This document shows, piece after piece, positions 8,232 to 18,700 of a stretch of DNA of 64,000 nt. The notes below the pieces were generated by a model that was given only the letters and a program-made list of their open reading frames with translations, was not told the DNA's origin and made no database searches. A program made the position numbers and the translations under genes. Numbering within the stretch: the stretch's first letter is position 1; each line of letters starts with the position of its first letter. Source of the stretch: CAYNUJ01 sp964573255 (lineage in GTDB: Bacteria > Bacteroidota > Ignavibacteria > Ignavibacteriales > Melioribacteraceae); contig CAZNJB010000014.1 in NCBI GenBank assembly GCA_964573255.1, forward strand, positions 1-64,000, written 5' to 3'.

Positions 8232-11200
8232 TCAATAAACTAATTTTATCAAGTTCTCTGCCGTTTTTTGCCAGGTGAAATTCTGCATATCCTTCGCCGC
8301 TTGTGAACCAATTGAACTCAACTTATCTCTATTTTGATATGCCCATTCAATTTTGGCAATAATTTCGTCTAAGCTAGGTTCCTGCCAGTCTGCAATAAGT
8401 GAACCTTGTTCATCGTTTATTCTAAATTCTTTCATTTCCGTTAGCATAATGGAATTTGACTCAGTCAGTATATCCTTGTGACCTGTATTATAAGAAGCGA
8501 TAACTGGTTTGCCGCAAGCCATATATTCCATCAAAACTAAATTTGTGCCACCTTCGCAGCGGTTAGGGAATAATCCGATATCAGTATTTAGATATACCTC
8601 TCTGAGTTTTTCATTTGGTACAACAGGTAATGTAAAAACTCTATCTCCGTCAATATCGTTTGCTTTGCAAAGATTTATCATTTTATTTTTCCAAGTTTCG
8701 CCTTCCATCTCATATTTGATATAAGGGGATATTTTCATCATCTCCATCGAATGAGGCCAAAGGTTGTACCATGCGTTTACTAATATCATATCATCATATT
8801 TTTGCTGTAGTATTTGAAAGGCTTTAAGAACCAAATCCTGACCTTTTCGCAATTCAAATTTTCCGCCCGAAAATATCACGAACAAATTGTGATTTTTTTC
8901 TTTCTTACCCGGATAAAATCTTTTGGGATCTATACCCTGAATAAGCACACCGGTATTTTGAATTCCTTTTTCGTGCATTTTTGATTCGCACCATGTGGAA
9001 CCGGCAATTACTTTATTAAATTTTTTTGCGTTCTCTACTGAGGTGTTATTTAATTCAAACTCGAAAAATGTATATCCATAGTTCTCATCACCCCAAATAT
9101 CAGTCATGGGTTCAAAATTTTGATTTTGCAGGGCATGGAAAACTTTGCCTTCTATTTTTTTTGGGACTGAGTTATCTGCATTAGCATCATATATTTTTAC
9201 CTTATTTTTCAGTTCTTGTCTGATATACTTGCTGCAAACTCCCCAGCCGAAATTTTCACCCTTTGGTAAGGAAAGCGTTAATGTTGAGATATTTTTATTG
9301 CCTTCTTCTTTTTTGTCTTCACTCTTTCTTAAAAGGAAATAATAATTTTTATCGTTTATTCCGCTATCGAGAGTAATATCGATCGAATCGGCAGTTATAA
9401 TTTCGAAGCCGTTTTTACTAAATAATGCCTGCCACATTTTAATACCCATTATGGCGTTATTCCCTTTGGTATTTTCATGTTCAGCCTCGGTGTTATCAGC
9501 CGGAATCTCAATATATGCGAACCCGTTTTCATTCAGTGAAGCATTTAATGCGCGAATCGTTGAAGCGGGGGATTGACTCTGATTCAAGCAATACCTTGAC
9601 CATATAAAATCGAATTTAGTATCTGCTTTGAAATTTTCTCGCGTAGTTTTTATACAAGCAATGTTTGCATCCGAATAATGCTGATGTTCGTTTTTGTTTG
9701 TGGAGTAAACGGATATTTTATTAGTCAGTTGCTTGAATTTATTAACAATTCCGGAATCGAAGCCTCCGATGATTGCAACCATAGGGTTAGCAGGCAATTC
9801 TAATTGAGTAATTATTTGTTCATAAATTGATTTTGCAATTTCATCGTTCAATTTTTGAGAAACTTCTAATTCATAGATTTCTGAATTTGGTTGATTTGTG
9901 AGATTATCTTCTTGAATAGTTATTTCTTTTTCAGTCTTTATTTCTTCAGGGTTAGAATCGGAAATAACATTAACTGCGTTTATCTTCTCTTTTAAGTCGG
10001 CTTCCAGTTTATCGAAAACTTCTTTCCAATCTCCTAAAGATTTTTGTCTGTATAATTTCATATTCGGATACCAAGGAGAATCGCTGCGGTTTAACAACCA
10101 GCGCCAATCCGAATTATAGGGGAGTAGTACCCAAACTTCTTTGCCCATTGCTCCTGCAAGATGGCAAACTGATGTATCAACCGAAATGACTAAATCCAAG
10201 TTTTCAATTATTGCTGCTGTATCTGCCCATGAATGAATTCCAATTTGATCCATATCCTTAACCATTAAGGCGTAATCACTCAATTGTAATTGAGGAATTC
10301 CTTTTTGCAGACTAAAGAATTTTGCATTAGGAATATTGAAAAGGAATGACAACTGAGAGAGTTTAACCGATCTGTTTTTATCATTCTGATGAACCGGAGA
10401 ACCGCCCCAGACTATACCAATTTTAAAGCCTTCGTTTCCCACATGTTCTTTCCAGAATTTTACTTTTTCCTCATCAGCTTTAATATAAGGAATTTCGAGT
10501 GGGATGTTAGACAAATCGGTTTTATATAAATTTGCTAAACTAAGCAGGGGAATATCATAATCGTATTCAATATCGCGCTTCTCTGTAGATATTCTTTCTA
10601 GCAGTTCATCAATGTAATCAAGTTTTTCCAGCAGAGGATGGAGACCTTTATCGCATTCAAATATAATATAAGCTCCTTCTCGTTTAAGTAAAATTAAATA
10701 ACGTAAAAAGTGAAGAGCATCTCCCAAGCCCTGTTCTGCATAAACCAATATTCTTTTACCCTTTAAGTTATCAAGAGTATTTAATGGTTTATAAAATTTT
10801 CTAGGACCGAATTCTTCGCGGTAAATTCTTTTTTCGTAGAATTTCCATCCTTCTTGGAAGTGACCGAGTTTTAATAATGTTTCACCTTTATTATAATTTG
10901 CTATCACATAATCAGGATTATAATCTAATGATTTATCAAAAAATTCCAGGGCTAATTCGAGATTATTCTTTCGTAATTCTAGAAAACCGATGTTTGTATA
11001 AATAATGGATAAATTCTCCTGATCATTTTTTTTATTGGCAATGTTCAATGCCAAATCAAACGTCGCTGAAGCGGCTTCATAATCGTTGAGAAATGTTTTT
11101 GTTGATCCTAAATTTACAAGTGAATTCAAGTGTTCTGGGTCCGCTTGAAGAGCTCTACTAAAATATTCTTCGGCAGTTAGATAATCTTTTCTATTAAAAT

Positions 11201-11999
11201 AAATTAAAGCTATATTGTTTAAGGCGTCGGCAAAATCGGGTTTTAATTCAATACTCTTTTTATAATATGTAAAGGCTTCATCTTTTTTCTCAAGTCTTTG
11301 CAAACAAACAGCAATCGAATAGAAAAGAACCGCATCTTCTTTAGCTATATCGAGCGCTTTTTGGAAGTAATTCAATGCGTCTTCATAGTCTCCGGAATGA
11401 AAAGATACATTTCCCAGAGCCGAAAGGTATTCCTTATTATCAAGATAATTGGGAAGAGAATTTACTAATCTTTCCTTTGCTTTTTTTATCTTTCCCAATT
11501 TAATTAGATTTATGGCCTCGGAAATTTCCGGAATTAAATGTGATTCCCCAATTTCTCCAATTCCACTTTCATTCGCTAAGTAGGCTGCTTGATTACCGCT
11601 TGACATCATCAAATACTTCTCCGCCGCTTCGAGGTCGCCCCTATTTTGATAAATAAAAGCAATGTTATTATATGCGTCGTCTAAATTTGGATTTATTTCT
11701 ATGGCTTTTAGATAATTTTCCAAAGCGCTATCTTCATCATCCATTTTCTGATAGCATAAAGCCATATTAAAATAAGCTTCCGGGTGATTAGGCATTTTAG
11801 ACACCACTCTTTCATAAAGCCTCACCGCATCCGAAAATTCGCCCAATTGAGATTTAACGACCGCTAAGAAATATACCGAGTTTAAGTCTTCGGATTCATC
11901 TACTATTTCGGTTAATATGTTATCCGTAGTGAGTAAATCTCCGTTGTTAAAAGAGTTTAATGCTACGTTATACCTTTCTTGTATTGATCTTAAAACCAT
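8232..11999 (-). CDS. TPR - GT9-like - methyltransferase-like - GT4 multidomain enzyme
   Basis: 1255 residues. About ten TPR units fill residues 1-395. Residues 405-655 resemble family 9/heptosyltransferase-like GT-B domains often fused to TPRs (ILVYAEQGLGDALHFL, GIVWGGSPVHQNDKNRS, ISVDTSVCHLAGAMG). Residues about 735-890 look like a class I SAM-methyltransferase fold with a degenerate glycine motif (AIIGGFDSG). Residues 900-1255 are a GT4 retaining glycosyltransferase (FVIFSGGKFELRKGQDL, EGGTNLVLMEYMACGKPVIA). GAGGAT precedes the ATG. It is last in the operon starting at 14452. Probably a cytosolic flagellin-glycan assembly protein; the TPR superhelix could dock the polypeptide acceptor as in O-GlcNAc transferase (inference). 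Confidence 0.85.
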   Translation of the reverse strand: MVLRSIQERYNVALNSFNNGDLLTTDNILTEIVDESEDLNSVYFLAVVKSQLGEFSDAVRLYERVVSKMPNHPEAYFNMALCYQKMDDEDSALENYLKAIEINPNLDDAYNNIAFIYQNRGDLEAAEKYLMMSSGNQAAYLANESGIGEIGESHLIPEISEAINLIKLGKIKKAKERLVNSLPNYLDNKEYLSALGNVSFHSGDYEDALNYFQKALDIAKEDAVLFYSIAVCLQRLEKKDEAFTYYKKSIELKPDFADALNNIALIYFNRKDYLTAEEYFSRALQADPEHLNSLVNLGSTKTFLNDYEAASATFDLALNIANKKNDQENLSIIYTNIGFLELRKNNLELALEFFDKSLDYNPDYVIANYNKGETLLKLGHFQEGWKFYEKRIYREEFGPRKFYKPLNTLDNLKGKRILVYAEQGLGDALHFLRYLILLKREGAYIIFECDKGLHPLLEKLDYIDELLERISTEKRDIEYDYDIPLLSLANLYKTDLSNIPLEIPYIKADEEKVKFWKEHVGNEGFKIGIVWGGSPVHQNDKNRSVKLSQLSFLFNIPNAKFFSLQKGIPQLQLSDYALMVKDMDQIGIHSWADTAAIIENLDLVISVDTSVCHLAGAMGKEVWVLLPYNSDWRWLLNRSDSPWYPNMKLYRQKSLGDWKEVFDKLEADLKEKINAVNVISDSNPEEIKTEKEITIQEDNLTNQPNSEIYELEVSQKLNDEIAKSIYEQIITQLELPANPMVAIIGGFDSGIVNKFKQLTNKISVYSTNKNEHQHYSDANIACIKTTRENFKADTKFDFIWSRYCLNQSQSPASTIRALNASLNENGFAYIEIPADNTEAEHENTKGNNAIMGIKMWQALFSKNGFEIITADSIDITLDSGINDKNYYFLLRKSEDKKEEGNKNISTLTLSLPKGENFGWGVCSKYIRQELKNKVKIYDANADNSVPKKIEGKVFHALQNQNFEPMTDIWGDENYGYTFFEFELNNTSVENAKKFNKVIAGSTWCESKMHEKGIQNTGVLIQGIDPKRFYPGKKEKNHNLFVIFSGGKFELRKGQDLVLKAFQILQQKYDDMILVNAWYNLWPHSMEMMKISPYIKYEMEGETWKNKMINLCKANDIDGDRVFTLPVVPNEKLREVYLNTDIGLFPNRCEGGTNLVLMEYMACGKPVIASYNTGHKDILTESNSIMLTEMKEFRINDEQGSLIADWQEPSLDEIIAKIEWAYQNRDKLSSIGSQAAKDMQNFTWQKTAENLIKLVY

Positions 12000-12006
12000 T
12001 TTATCC

Positions 12007-13512
12007 TCAATTCAGTATAGTATTTATTTGATTGTTTAATTGATTAAGTCCTTCAATTACAATAGCATCGTTAGAGAAATGAGTTTCGAGGAATTGGAGA
12101 GGAGCTTCCAATTTGTGAAACTCGGAATTTTCTATGTAATACGACATTAAATAGAATGCCGGAGCCGGATTATCAATAAATTTTGAAAAATTTAATTCCA
12201 GTAAATTGATTGCTTCCTCTTTTTTACCTTTATTATAAAGCAGTTCGGAATAATTAATTATTAGATTAGGGTTATCCTCGAAGCTTTTTATGAGAAATTC
12301 GTAAATGCTAAAACTTATGTCTTTATGATGATATTTCTTCAGCAATAATAATAAAATGTCTATATTCTCATCGGCGATATTATTTATTAAGGCGGAAATA
12401 TCATCTCCCTCCAATCGTTCCTGAGAATTTAACTTGCGCATTATTTCCGCTAATTGCTCAAATCCAATTTTCCCATAAAGATCTATAAAATGTTTAAAAT
12501 AATCCAATAATCCGGAGTATACCGCCAAATGGAGTCCGTGGGTAATAATCTCGTTATCGCTCAATATAACTTGAACTAATTTACTTTTGTCATTCTTCGC
12601 AGAAAGATTGAATTCATAGCTGCTAGCGGCAAACATTAAAGCGCGTTCATAATTTTTTTCCGCCGAAAATATTTTTGATGCTAATAAATATGCAGATGCT
12701 CTGGTGGAATCTGCTGCAAATAATTTTTCTAAGAATGTTTTAGCCTTTACTAAATCTTTGTTTTGAAGAAAATAATTTGTGAGAAATTCGTAGGAATAAA
12801 ATTTATAATCCTTATGAAGCGTTTCGTCTTGGAGCGCAATTTCAAAATAATCTTTTGCTTTTTCTATTTCATTCAATAGGGAATATGTTAATGCAATTTG
12901 ATAAGAATTATATCCGCTGGGATTCAGTGAGTATTCCGCTAATAATAGTTCCAAATTTCTCAGAGCTTTTGCATTAAGCGCCTCTTTATCGGCGTCATAT
13001 CCGTAATGAATAATTTCGATATCCGAATCAATGATTTCAATATTATTTTTGGATAATGAATATTCAATTTGTTCGTGCACTTTCCCTTCGAATTTCAAAC
13101 CGTGATGATTGGGGAAAATTCTGCAATACCTGCCAATGCTACTCCTATCAGAAGAAGATGATATATTATTAATTAAACAGCTGAATGCTTTACCCTGATT
13201 TCCGGCAACTAATTCTCTTAATGATAATTTGGAATTTTCGGAGAGGATTTCATCGGCATCGAGATAAAGGATGAAATTTCCGCCGCATTTGGAAAGTGAA
13301 TAATTCCGCGCGGCAGCAAAATCCTCCTCCCATTTAAACTTAAAAATTTTTGCTCCGAAAGATTCGGCAATCTCTATCGTGTTGTCTTTACTTCCGGTAT
13401 CAACAATAATTATTTCATCTACAATATCCTTAACAGAACTTAGACATCTATGCAAATTATCTGATTCGTCCCTAACAATCATAGATAGGGAGATTAGTTT
13501 ATTATATTTCAT
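12007..13512 (-). CDS. Family 2 glycosyltransferase with TPR tail
   Basis: 501 residues. The N-terminal GT-A domain begins LISLSMIVRDESDNLHRCL and carries IIIVDTGSKDNT and the metal-binding D85-A-D87 in ILYLDADE. Residues about 195-500 are irregular TPR-type helical repeats. This arrangement is the common 'TPR domain-containing GT2', including SunS-like enzymes that glycosylate peptides. It lies in an operon with a one-base gap to the TPR gene upstream and seven bases to the 1255-residue enzyme downstream. Cytosolic by absence of membrane segments. Acceptor inferred to be flagellin from location. Confidence 0.87.
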   Translation of the reverse strand: MKYNKLISLSMIVRDESDNLHRCLSSVKDIVDEIIIVDTGSKDNTIEIAESFGAKIFKFKWEEDFAAARNYSLSKCGGNFILYLDADEILSENSKLSLRELVAGNQGKAFSCLINNISSSSDRSSIGRYCRIFPNHHGLKFEGKVHEQIEYSLSKNNIEIIDSDIEIIHYGYDADKEALNAKALRNLELLLAEYSLNPSGYNSYQIALTYSLLNEIEKAKDYFEIALQDETLHKDYKFYSYEFLTNYFLQNKDLVKAKTFLEKLFAADSTRASAYLLASKIFSAEKNYERALMFAASSYEFNLSAKNDKSKLVQVILSDNEIITHGLHLAVYSGLLDYFKHFIDLYGKIGFEQLAEIMRKLNSQERLEGDDISALINNIADENIDILLLLLKKYHHKDISFSIYEFLIKSFEDNPNLIINYSELLYNKGKKEEAINLLELNFSKFIDNPAPAFYLMSYYIENSEFHKLEAPLQFLETHFSNDAIVIEGLNQLNNQINTILN

Positions 13513-13513
13513 T

Positions 13514-14452
13514 TCATTTTACTTCTGTAGCTTTAATAGTTGCCAATGTTTCAGACGGTTTAGATGTTTCAGTAGAAAGCAATGAATTATCATCCGCTTC
13601 TAATCCCATTTCCGTATTGATTTTTGCCAATCTGGCTTTTGCAAAGTGATTCTTTTCATTATTTACAACAGCCCATTCAAACATAGTTTTAGCTTCTGAA
13701 TCACGACCTATTAAATAGAAAAATTCACCTAAACCTGCACAAGCTTGTGAGGAAGATGGGTTAATACTCAGAGCTTTTTCAAATGATTTTCTTGCTTCAT
13801 GAATTCTATCCAATGCTAAAAGATTGAAGCCGCGGAAGTTTTCTAGACTTGCTATACGCGTGTTATTGTTAAATTTATCTTTTCTGGTTTTAAGAACCGT
13901 TTCCGCTATTTCCAATTTTTTAAGAGAATCTTCATATTTTCTTTGGTTAAAAAGCTTATAAGCGTCTTTGAGAACATCAAAAAATCGGTTGTTTTTTACT
14001 TCAAAGAAAGACGCTTCCGAATTTAATGTATTGTGATCTTCCGGAAGGTTCAAGGCAACGTTTACTTTTTTTAAACCTGCAATGGCGAATTGATTCATTG
14101 TATTATTTTCAATTGCCCATTCGAACATAATCTTTGCTTCATAATCCAAACCTTGTAAATAAAATATTTCCGCCAATCCGGCGCATGCTTGCGAAGAGTT
14201 TGGATTTATACTAAGAGACTTTTCAAAACATTCCTGAGCTTTTTCGGTTTCGCCAAGACTCAAGTAATTAAATCCCTTAAAGTTTTCGATACTGGCTCTG
14301 GTTTCGGAACGTCTATCTTCAGGTATATTAGTTGAACTTGTTACAGAACTTAATATACTCTGTGCTTCTTGTAACTTCTTCAATGAAGCGGAAAAATCTT
14401 TTTTATTAAAAAGATCGTATGCCTCGTCGAGCAGAGTTGATAATGTATCCAT
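13514..14452 (-). CDS. TPR protein built of a tandem duplication
   Basis: 312 residues with no catalytic motif. Residues about 1-135 and 150-290 are copies of one unit: LLDEAYDLFNKKDFSASLKK matches VLKDAYKLFNQRKYEDSLKK, LSINPNSSQACAGLAEIFYL matches LSINPSSSQACAGLGEFFYL, and IMFEWAIENN matches TMFEWAVVNN. Each unit has about three TPR hairpins. It is first in a three-gene operon with two glycosyltransferases, behind a good sigma-54-like promoter (14498-14513) and AAGGA before the ATG. A scaffold or acceptor-presenting subunit for the glycosyltransferases is the simplest reading; function is not known. Confidence 0.85.
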   Translation of the reverse strand: MDTLSTLLDEAYDLFNKKDFSASLKKLQEAQSILSSVTSSTNIPEDRRSETRASIENFKGFNYLSLGETEKAQECFEKSLSINPNSSQACAGLAEIFYLQGLDYEAKIMFEWAIENNTMNQFAIAGLKKVNVALNLPEDHNTLNSEASFFEVKNNRFFDVLKDAYKLFNQRKYEDSLKKLEIAETVLKTRKDKFNNNTRIASLENFRGFNLLALDRIHEARKSFEKALSINPSSSQACAGLGEFFYLIGRDSEAKTMFEWAVVNNEKNHFAKARLAKINTEMGLEADDNSLLSTETSKPSETLATIKATEVK

Positions 14453-14497
14453 ATTGATAATCCTTATTTTAGATTATTAAAAACTTCGTTATTTAAT

Positions 14498-14513
14498 TCC
14501 AACTTGTGTGCCA
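14498..14513 (-). promoter_or_regulatory. Sigma-54 promoter of the TPR-glycosyltransferase operon
   Basis: Minus strand TGGCAC-ACAAG-TTGGA: perfect -24 half and correct spacing, with only the C of TTGC replaced. Predicted start near 14487, 35 bases before the TPR start codon. A second isolated TGGCAC at about 14526-14531 lacks a -12 half. Confidence 0.75.
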
Positions 14514-14594
14514 ATCAGAAAAACCTTAATTATGTGCCAAAATCTCTATTTTATAGAAGAATATGTGATATATTTATTTTGAGATTGCTTAATA

Positions 14595-14602
14595 TTAGCC
14601 AA
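14595..14602. promoter_or_regulatory. TTAGCCAA motif upstream of the 14498 promoter
   Basis: Exact copy, in the context AATATTAGCCAACT, 82 bases upstream of the -24 element. It lies in the 233-base gap 14453-14685, which otherwise holds only the promoter and no recognisable gene. Confidence 0.5.
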
Positions 14603-14685
14603 CTGATAAATAATGTAGTTAGATTAATTCTATAAGGAAAAACAATGAGTGTTGCCGCCCTCTTAGTACCTTATAAATGAAATTT

Positions 14686-15735
14686 TTATCTGATGTTATT
14701 TAAGAATAAATTTACTTGGAAGTTGAAATCGGCAGAATTGGGGGAGGTAAGCACAAAATCCTGATTTGCTATACTAATGCCGGAAAAACTGAAATATTTG
14801 TTTTTAAATTCATTGAGATTAAAATCAATATTATTGAGAAGTACTAATTTCGAATAATTACTGAAATCAATTTCCGAGCGGTGGACTGCAATTATCGCCT
14901 CTTCAGGATCATTCATAGATTTAATGAATTCAATCATAGGGGAGGTGGATTGATAAATTACTACTATCTTTATTTCGCTTTTTATTTCCGCTGGAAAAGA
15001 TTCAATTTTATTCAATAATTGTTGATTCAATAATTGCGACGGAATAAAAATTGCATTTATTCCGAGTTTAGCTCTGACAAAATATTGAAAGTCATTTAAT
15101 TCATCGTTTAGTGTTTCAACATTCAACCCGGCTTCAGCTAATCTTTTGAGCATATCGTCGGGCACTATAACGTTGCCGACCTTTTGACTTCCAAGAAATT
15201 GAGGGAAATATCCGCAGGTTCTGAACATTCTATCTATACTTTTTTTTGTGAAAAACCTGAGGTGAGTTTTATCGAGCAAACCGTGTTCGGTATATTGCCA
15301 ATCACCTTCTAAAAGTTGTTTGAAAATTAACCAATGCCGTGTGTTGGGAATACTGGTTATAATCTCACCACAATCAGTTAGTTTCGATTTAAGTTCGATT
15401 AGCACTCTTTCTGGATCGACCAAATGTTCTAATACATCGGCAAAAATAATTGTATCAAATTTCTTTTCCGGTAACCAATCAATAGCATCTTCAACTTGCA
15501 TAACCAAAACATTATCGAGCCGGTCTATAGCTTGCTTACCGAATCTTTCCATCGGTTCAATACCCCAAACCTCCTTTATATTTTTTGTCGTTTTTAATTC
15601 GTAAGCCATTTGACCGTTGCCACATCCAACATCCAAAATTGCGTTTTGATTCGGTTTAATCCATCTTTGTACTTCAGGTCTGCTTAATGAGTAATATTCG
15701 TCTTCTTTAGATTTATATGCATTTCCTAATTTCAT
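14686..15735 (-). CDS. SAM-dependent methyltransferase (Methyltransf_23 type)
   Basis: 349 residues. Residues 31-140 are a class I methyltransferase core: motif I ILDVGCGNGQM (33-43), the acidic loop in WGIEPME, and FDTIIFADVLEHLVDPERVL as motif IV/post-motif. The last 150 residues are a separate alpha/beta region of unknown role. It is last in the operon that runs from the aminotransferase at 26383; the gap to the 2718-residue enzyme is 14 bases. Likely O- or N-methylates a sugar of the flagellar glycan (inference); cytosolic. Confidence 0.85.
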   Translation of the reverse strand: MKLGNAYKSKEDEYYSLSRPEVQRWIKPNQNAILDVGCGNGQMAYELKTTKNIKEVWGIEPMERFGKQAIDRLDNVLVMQVEDAIDWLPEKKFDTIIFADVLEHLVDPERVLIELKSKLTDCGEIITSIPNTRHWLIFKQLLEGDWQYTEHGLLDKTHLRFFTKKSIDRMFRTCGYFPQFLGSQKVGNVIVPDDMLKRLAEAGLNVETLNDELNDFQYFVRAKLGINAIFIPSQLLNQQLLNKIESFPAEIKSEIKIVVIYQSTSPMIEFIKSMNDPEEAIIAVHRSEIDFSNYSKLVLLNNIDFNLNEFKNKYFSFSGISIANQDFVLTSPNSADFNFQVNLFLNNIR

Positions 15736-15749
15736 TAATAATTTCCTTT

Positions 15750-18700
15750 CTAACTTGTAAAAGTGTTCTCTAAATATTCCAAATTGCTCCTTGCTATTTC
15801 GTTGTTCGGACTTAGTTGAAATACTTTTTCTAAAATATTAAGTGCTTCTTCAAAGTTTTTTGTTAATATATTCAGAACAGCTAGATTATTCAGTGCGTCC
15901 ACATTCTCTGGATTGACCTCTAATATTTTATTAAGAACCAAAGCCGCTTCCGGATATTTTTCTTCTTGAATCAGGTTTTCTGCCTCCACAATTTCTTGGG
16001 AGAAATCAAAATCATTTGCCAATTCAGTAATGCGTAATTTGCTTGGTTCGTGAGTAGGGGATATTTCCAAAACTTTTTCATAACATTTAATCGCTTTGTT
16101 GCGTAAATTCGAATTGTAATAAGTTTCTCCCAACCAGAAATAACCTGCAACCTTATCATATTCGGTCATTTTTTGGAATAATTCTTCCGATAATTCAAAT
16201 TTTCTGAGGTTAATGGCTATATTACCGGCAAGTTTTAGCAAATCGATTAGCGTTATAGAGTCGAAATCCTGATGAGGATATTTATCAAAGGAATCAATGG
16301 CAGTTAAATATTCTTGTAAGGCAAGGGAATAATCTTCTTCATCGCTGTGAATTATTGCACGTAAAAGTGATTGTTTGTATAAATTTCCGTTTATCGGGTA
16401 ATAGATATTTCTGTTTTTAATTTCTTCGTTTCTAAGCCAAATCCCTTCCGGGTCTGAACCCCATTTATCCACAAAAATCTTTCGGTTCGTCTCAATCCTT
16501 TCGTTGTATGCCTTGCTGCCGTCTTTCTTGAAGCTTTTGGAACCGAAATGATGAATGAATACGTCTTTTGCAATTATAGTCTTAAAACCTGCTAATTGGG
16601 CTCTCAAACAGAAATCGTCATCTTCGAAATTTCCCGGTGAAAACCTTTCATCGAGACCGCCAATCTTTTCAATGACTTCTCTTTTTATCAAAGTGCAGAG
16701 AAATGCAACTCGTGGAAATTCCAATAATTGATTTTCACGTTCAATTGCAACTTTTGCAGCGTATTCGTGCATTTTTTCTATGGAATCGTAATTTGCATCT
16801 TTATCTAATTGCGGGCCGCTGACGTAATTAGTGACAGGTGCAATAATGCCAATATTTTGGTGTAAATTAGAATATTTTACCAACTTATCGACCCAACCTT
16901 CAGTAACTACTGTGTCGTTATTCAAAACGATACAATATTTACCTAATGCCTTTAGCAAACCAAGATTAACTGAATAGGGGAAACCTCTATTTTCATCATT
17001 TTTATAATAGCGGATATCCTTTTCTTTTTGAATTGCTTGAGAGGTTTCATCGGTAGAATTATCATCAATTATAATAATCTCATATGGTATATGTGTGAAT
17101 CTTCTTATGCTCTCTATACAGGCTTTAGTATATTCAAATTGATTGAAAACCGGAATAATAATACTTACAGACGGTATAAATAATTCTTCCATATTGTCGG
17201 CTTCAATTTTTCCATTCCATTTTTCGTTAAGTAGTTTGACGTTTTCTTCCACATTATTGAATCGCCCTTCTGTTTTGGATTCGAAGTGAATAATCTCGGT
17301 TTCTGGGCAATAAGAAATTGAAAAACCATTTTCTTGAATTCGAAAACATAAATCCACATCTTCGTATCCGTTTAAGAAACTCTCATCAAATCCTCCTATT
17401 AAATTGAAAACCGATTTTTTGATTAGTAAGCAGGCAGCTGTTACCGCTTGATATTTTCGATATACATTTGCTGGAATTAAGTCTTTTCTTTCGTTTTGGA
17501 ATAAATTATATGCAACCAAAGTATTATCAATGTATTTTATTCCGATTCCGGCATGCTGAATTGTTCCATCAGGGTAGAGGAGTTTGGCTCCAACTGCGCC
17601 TAATTCATCGCTTTTGCGGAATTCTCCTAACATTTTATCCAGCCATTTACCTTTTACAATTATGTCATTATTTAAAAAGAGTATAAAATTTCCGGCTGAA
17701 TTTTCAGCACCAATGTTGCAAGCTTTAGCGAAACCTAAATTTTCATCGTTTAATATAACTTTGAAGTGATCGTATTTGTCAGATAGTACTTTCAAATTTT
17801 CCTTTGTGCCATCTTTAGAACAATTATCAACTACTATCACTTCAAATCTTGTTTGGTTATCTTTATTTTCATAAATAGACTTGAGGCAATTTGATGTATA
17901 TTCCCAATTATTATAAGTTGGGATTATAATAGAAATAAGATTTTCTTCAGTATCGTATTTTCTTTCCGAAGATTCGAGCCTTTTATATTTATTATTTAGA
18001 TACTGAGATAAATTAATTACTCTCTCATTATATGCTTTATAGTTAATAAGATTTTTATTGGTTAAATTTTCTTTGTTATCTATTAAAAATATCTTTTCCC
18101 AATTATTTGATGTTATTACATCATCAACGAAACTTTCAAAGTGAGTATTATTAAAATCTGAAAGAACCATTATTCCACTATTATCTGCTGAAATTATTTC
18201 TTCGATTATATCTGACTCTAAATTACATTGAAGAAGTATTATTAGTTGTATGTCAGTGATATTTTTTATGTAGTTTAGTTCCTCAATAAATATTGAAAAA
18301 TCATTTTTATTCTCATCGTTTACTATCAATAAAATCGCATTTTCCGCTTCTACAAATTTTTTATCCTTTGGATAAGTTTTACTGAGAATGTAAATTCTGT
18401 TTTCATAATATTTTACCGGATTCCTATAATAGAGTCCGGTAATTTGTTTTTCTTCCCTAATATTATAAACTTTCTTTCTGTATTCACATGTTTCAACATT
18501 TAAAAATATCGGCTCGGCAAAAATTGCAAGTCTTCTATACAAGTCCCAATCGATTAAAACAGAGAGGCTCTCATCATAAAGACCCGAAAATTTTAACAAA
18601 TCCCTACTATGAATAGCGCATAGATTCGGAATATAATTTCGAAAACGTAGCATTTGAGAATTTACTTGATAAGCATACCTGATAAAACTTTTTGTTTCGT

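Noticed and set aside
8530..8550. TGGCAC on the minus strand inside the 1255-residue enzyme gene
   Set aside because: Inside coding sequence, poor -12 half, no upstream motif.
14526..14531. Second TGGCAC close to the 14498 promoter
   Set aside because: Only the -24 half is present; the -12 half (TAAGG) does not fit.
14644..14679. Eleven-codon frame MSVAALLVPYK with a purine-rich stretch before it
   Set aside because: Too short, points against the operon and has no support beyond one possible ribosome site.
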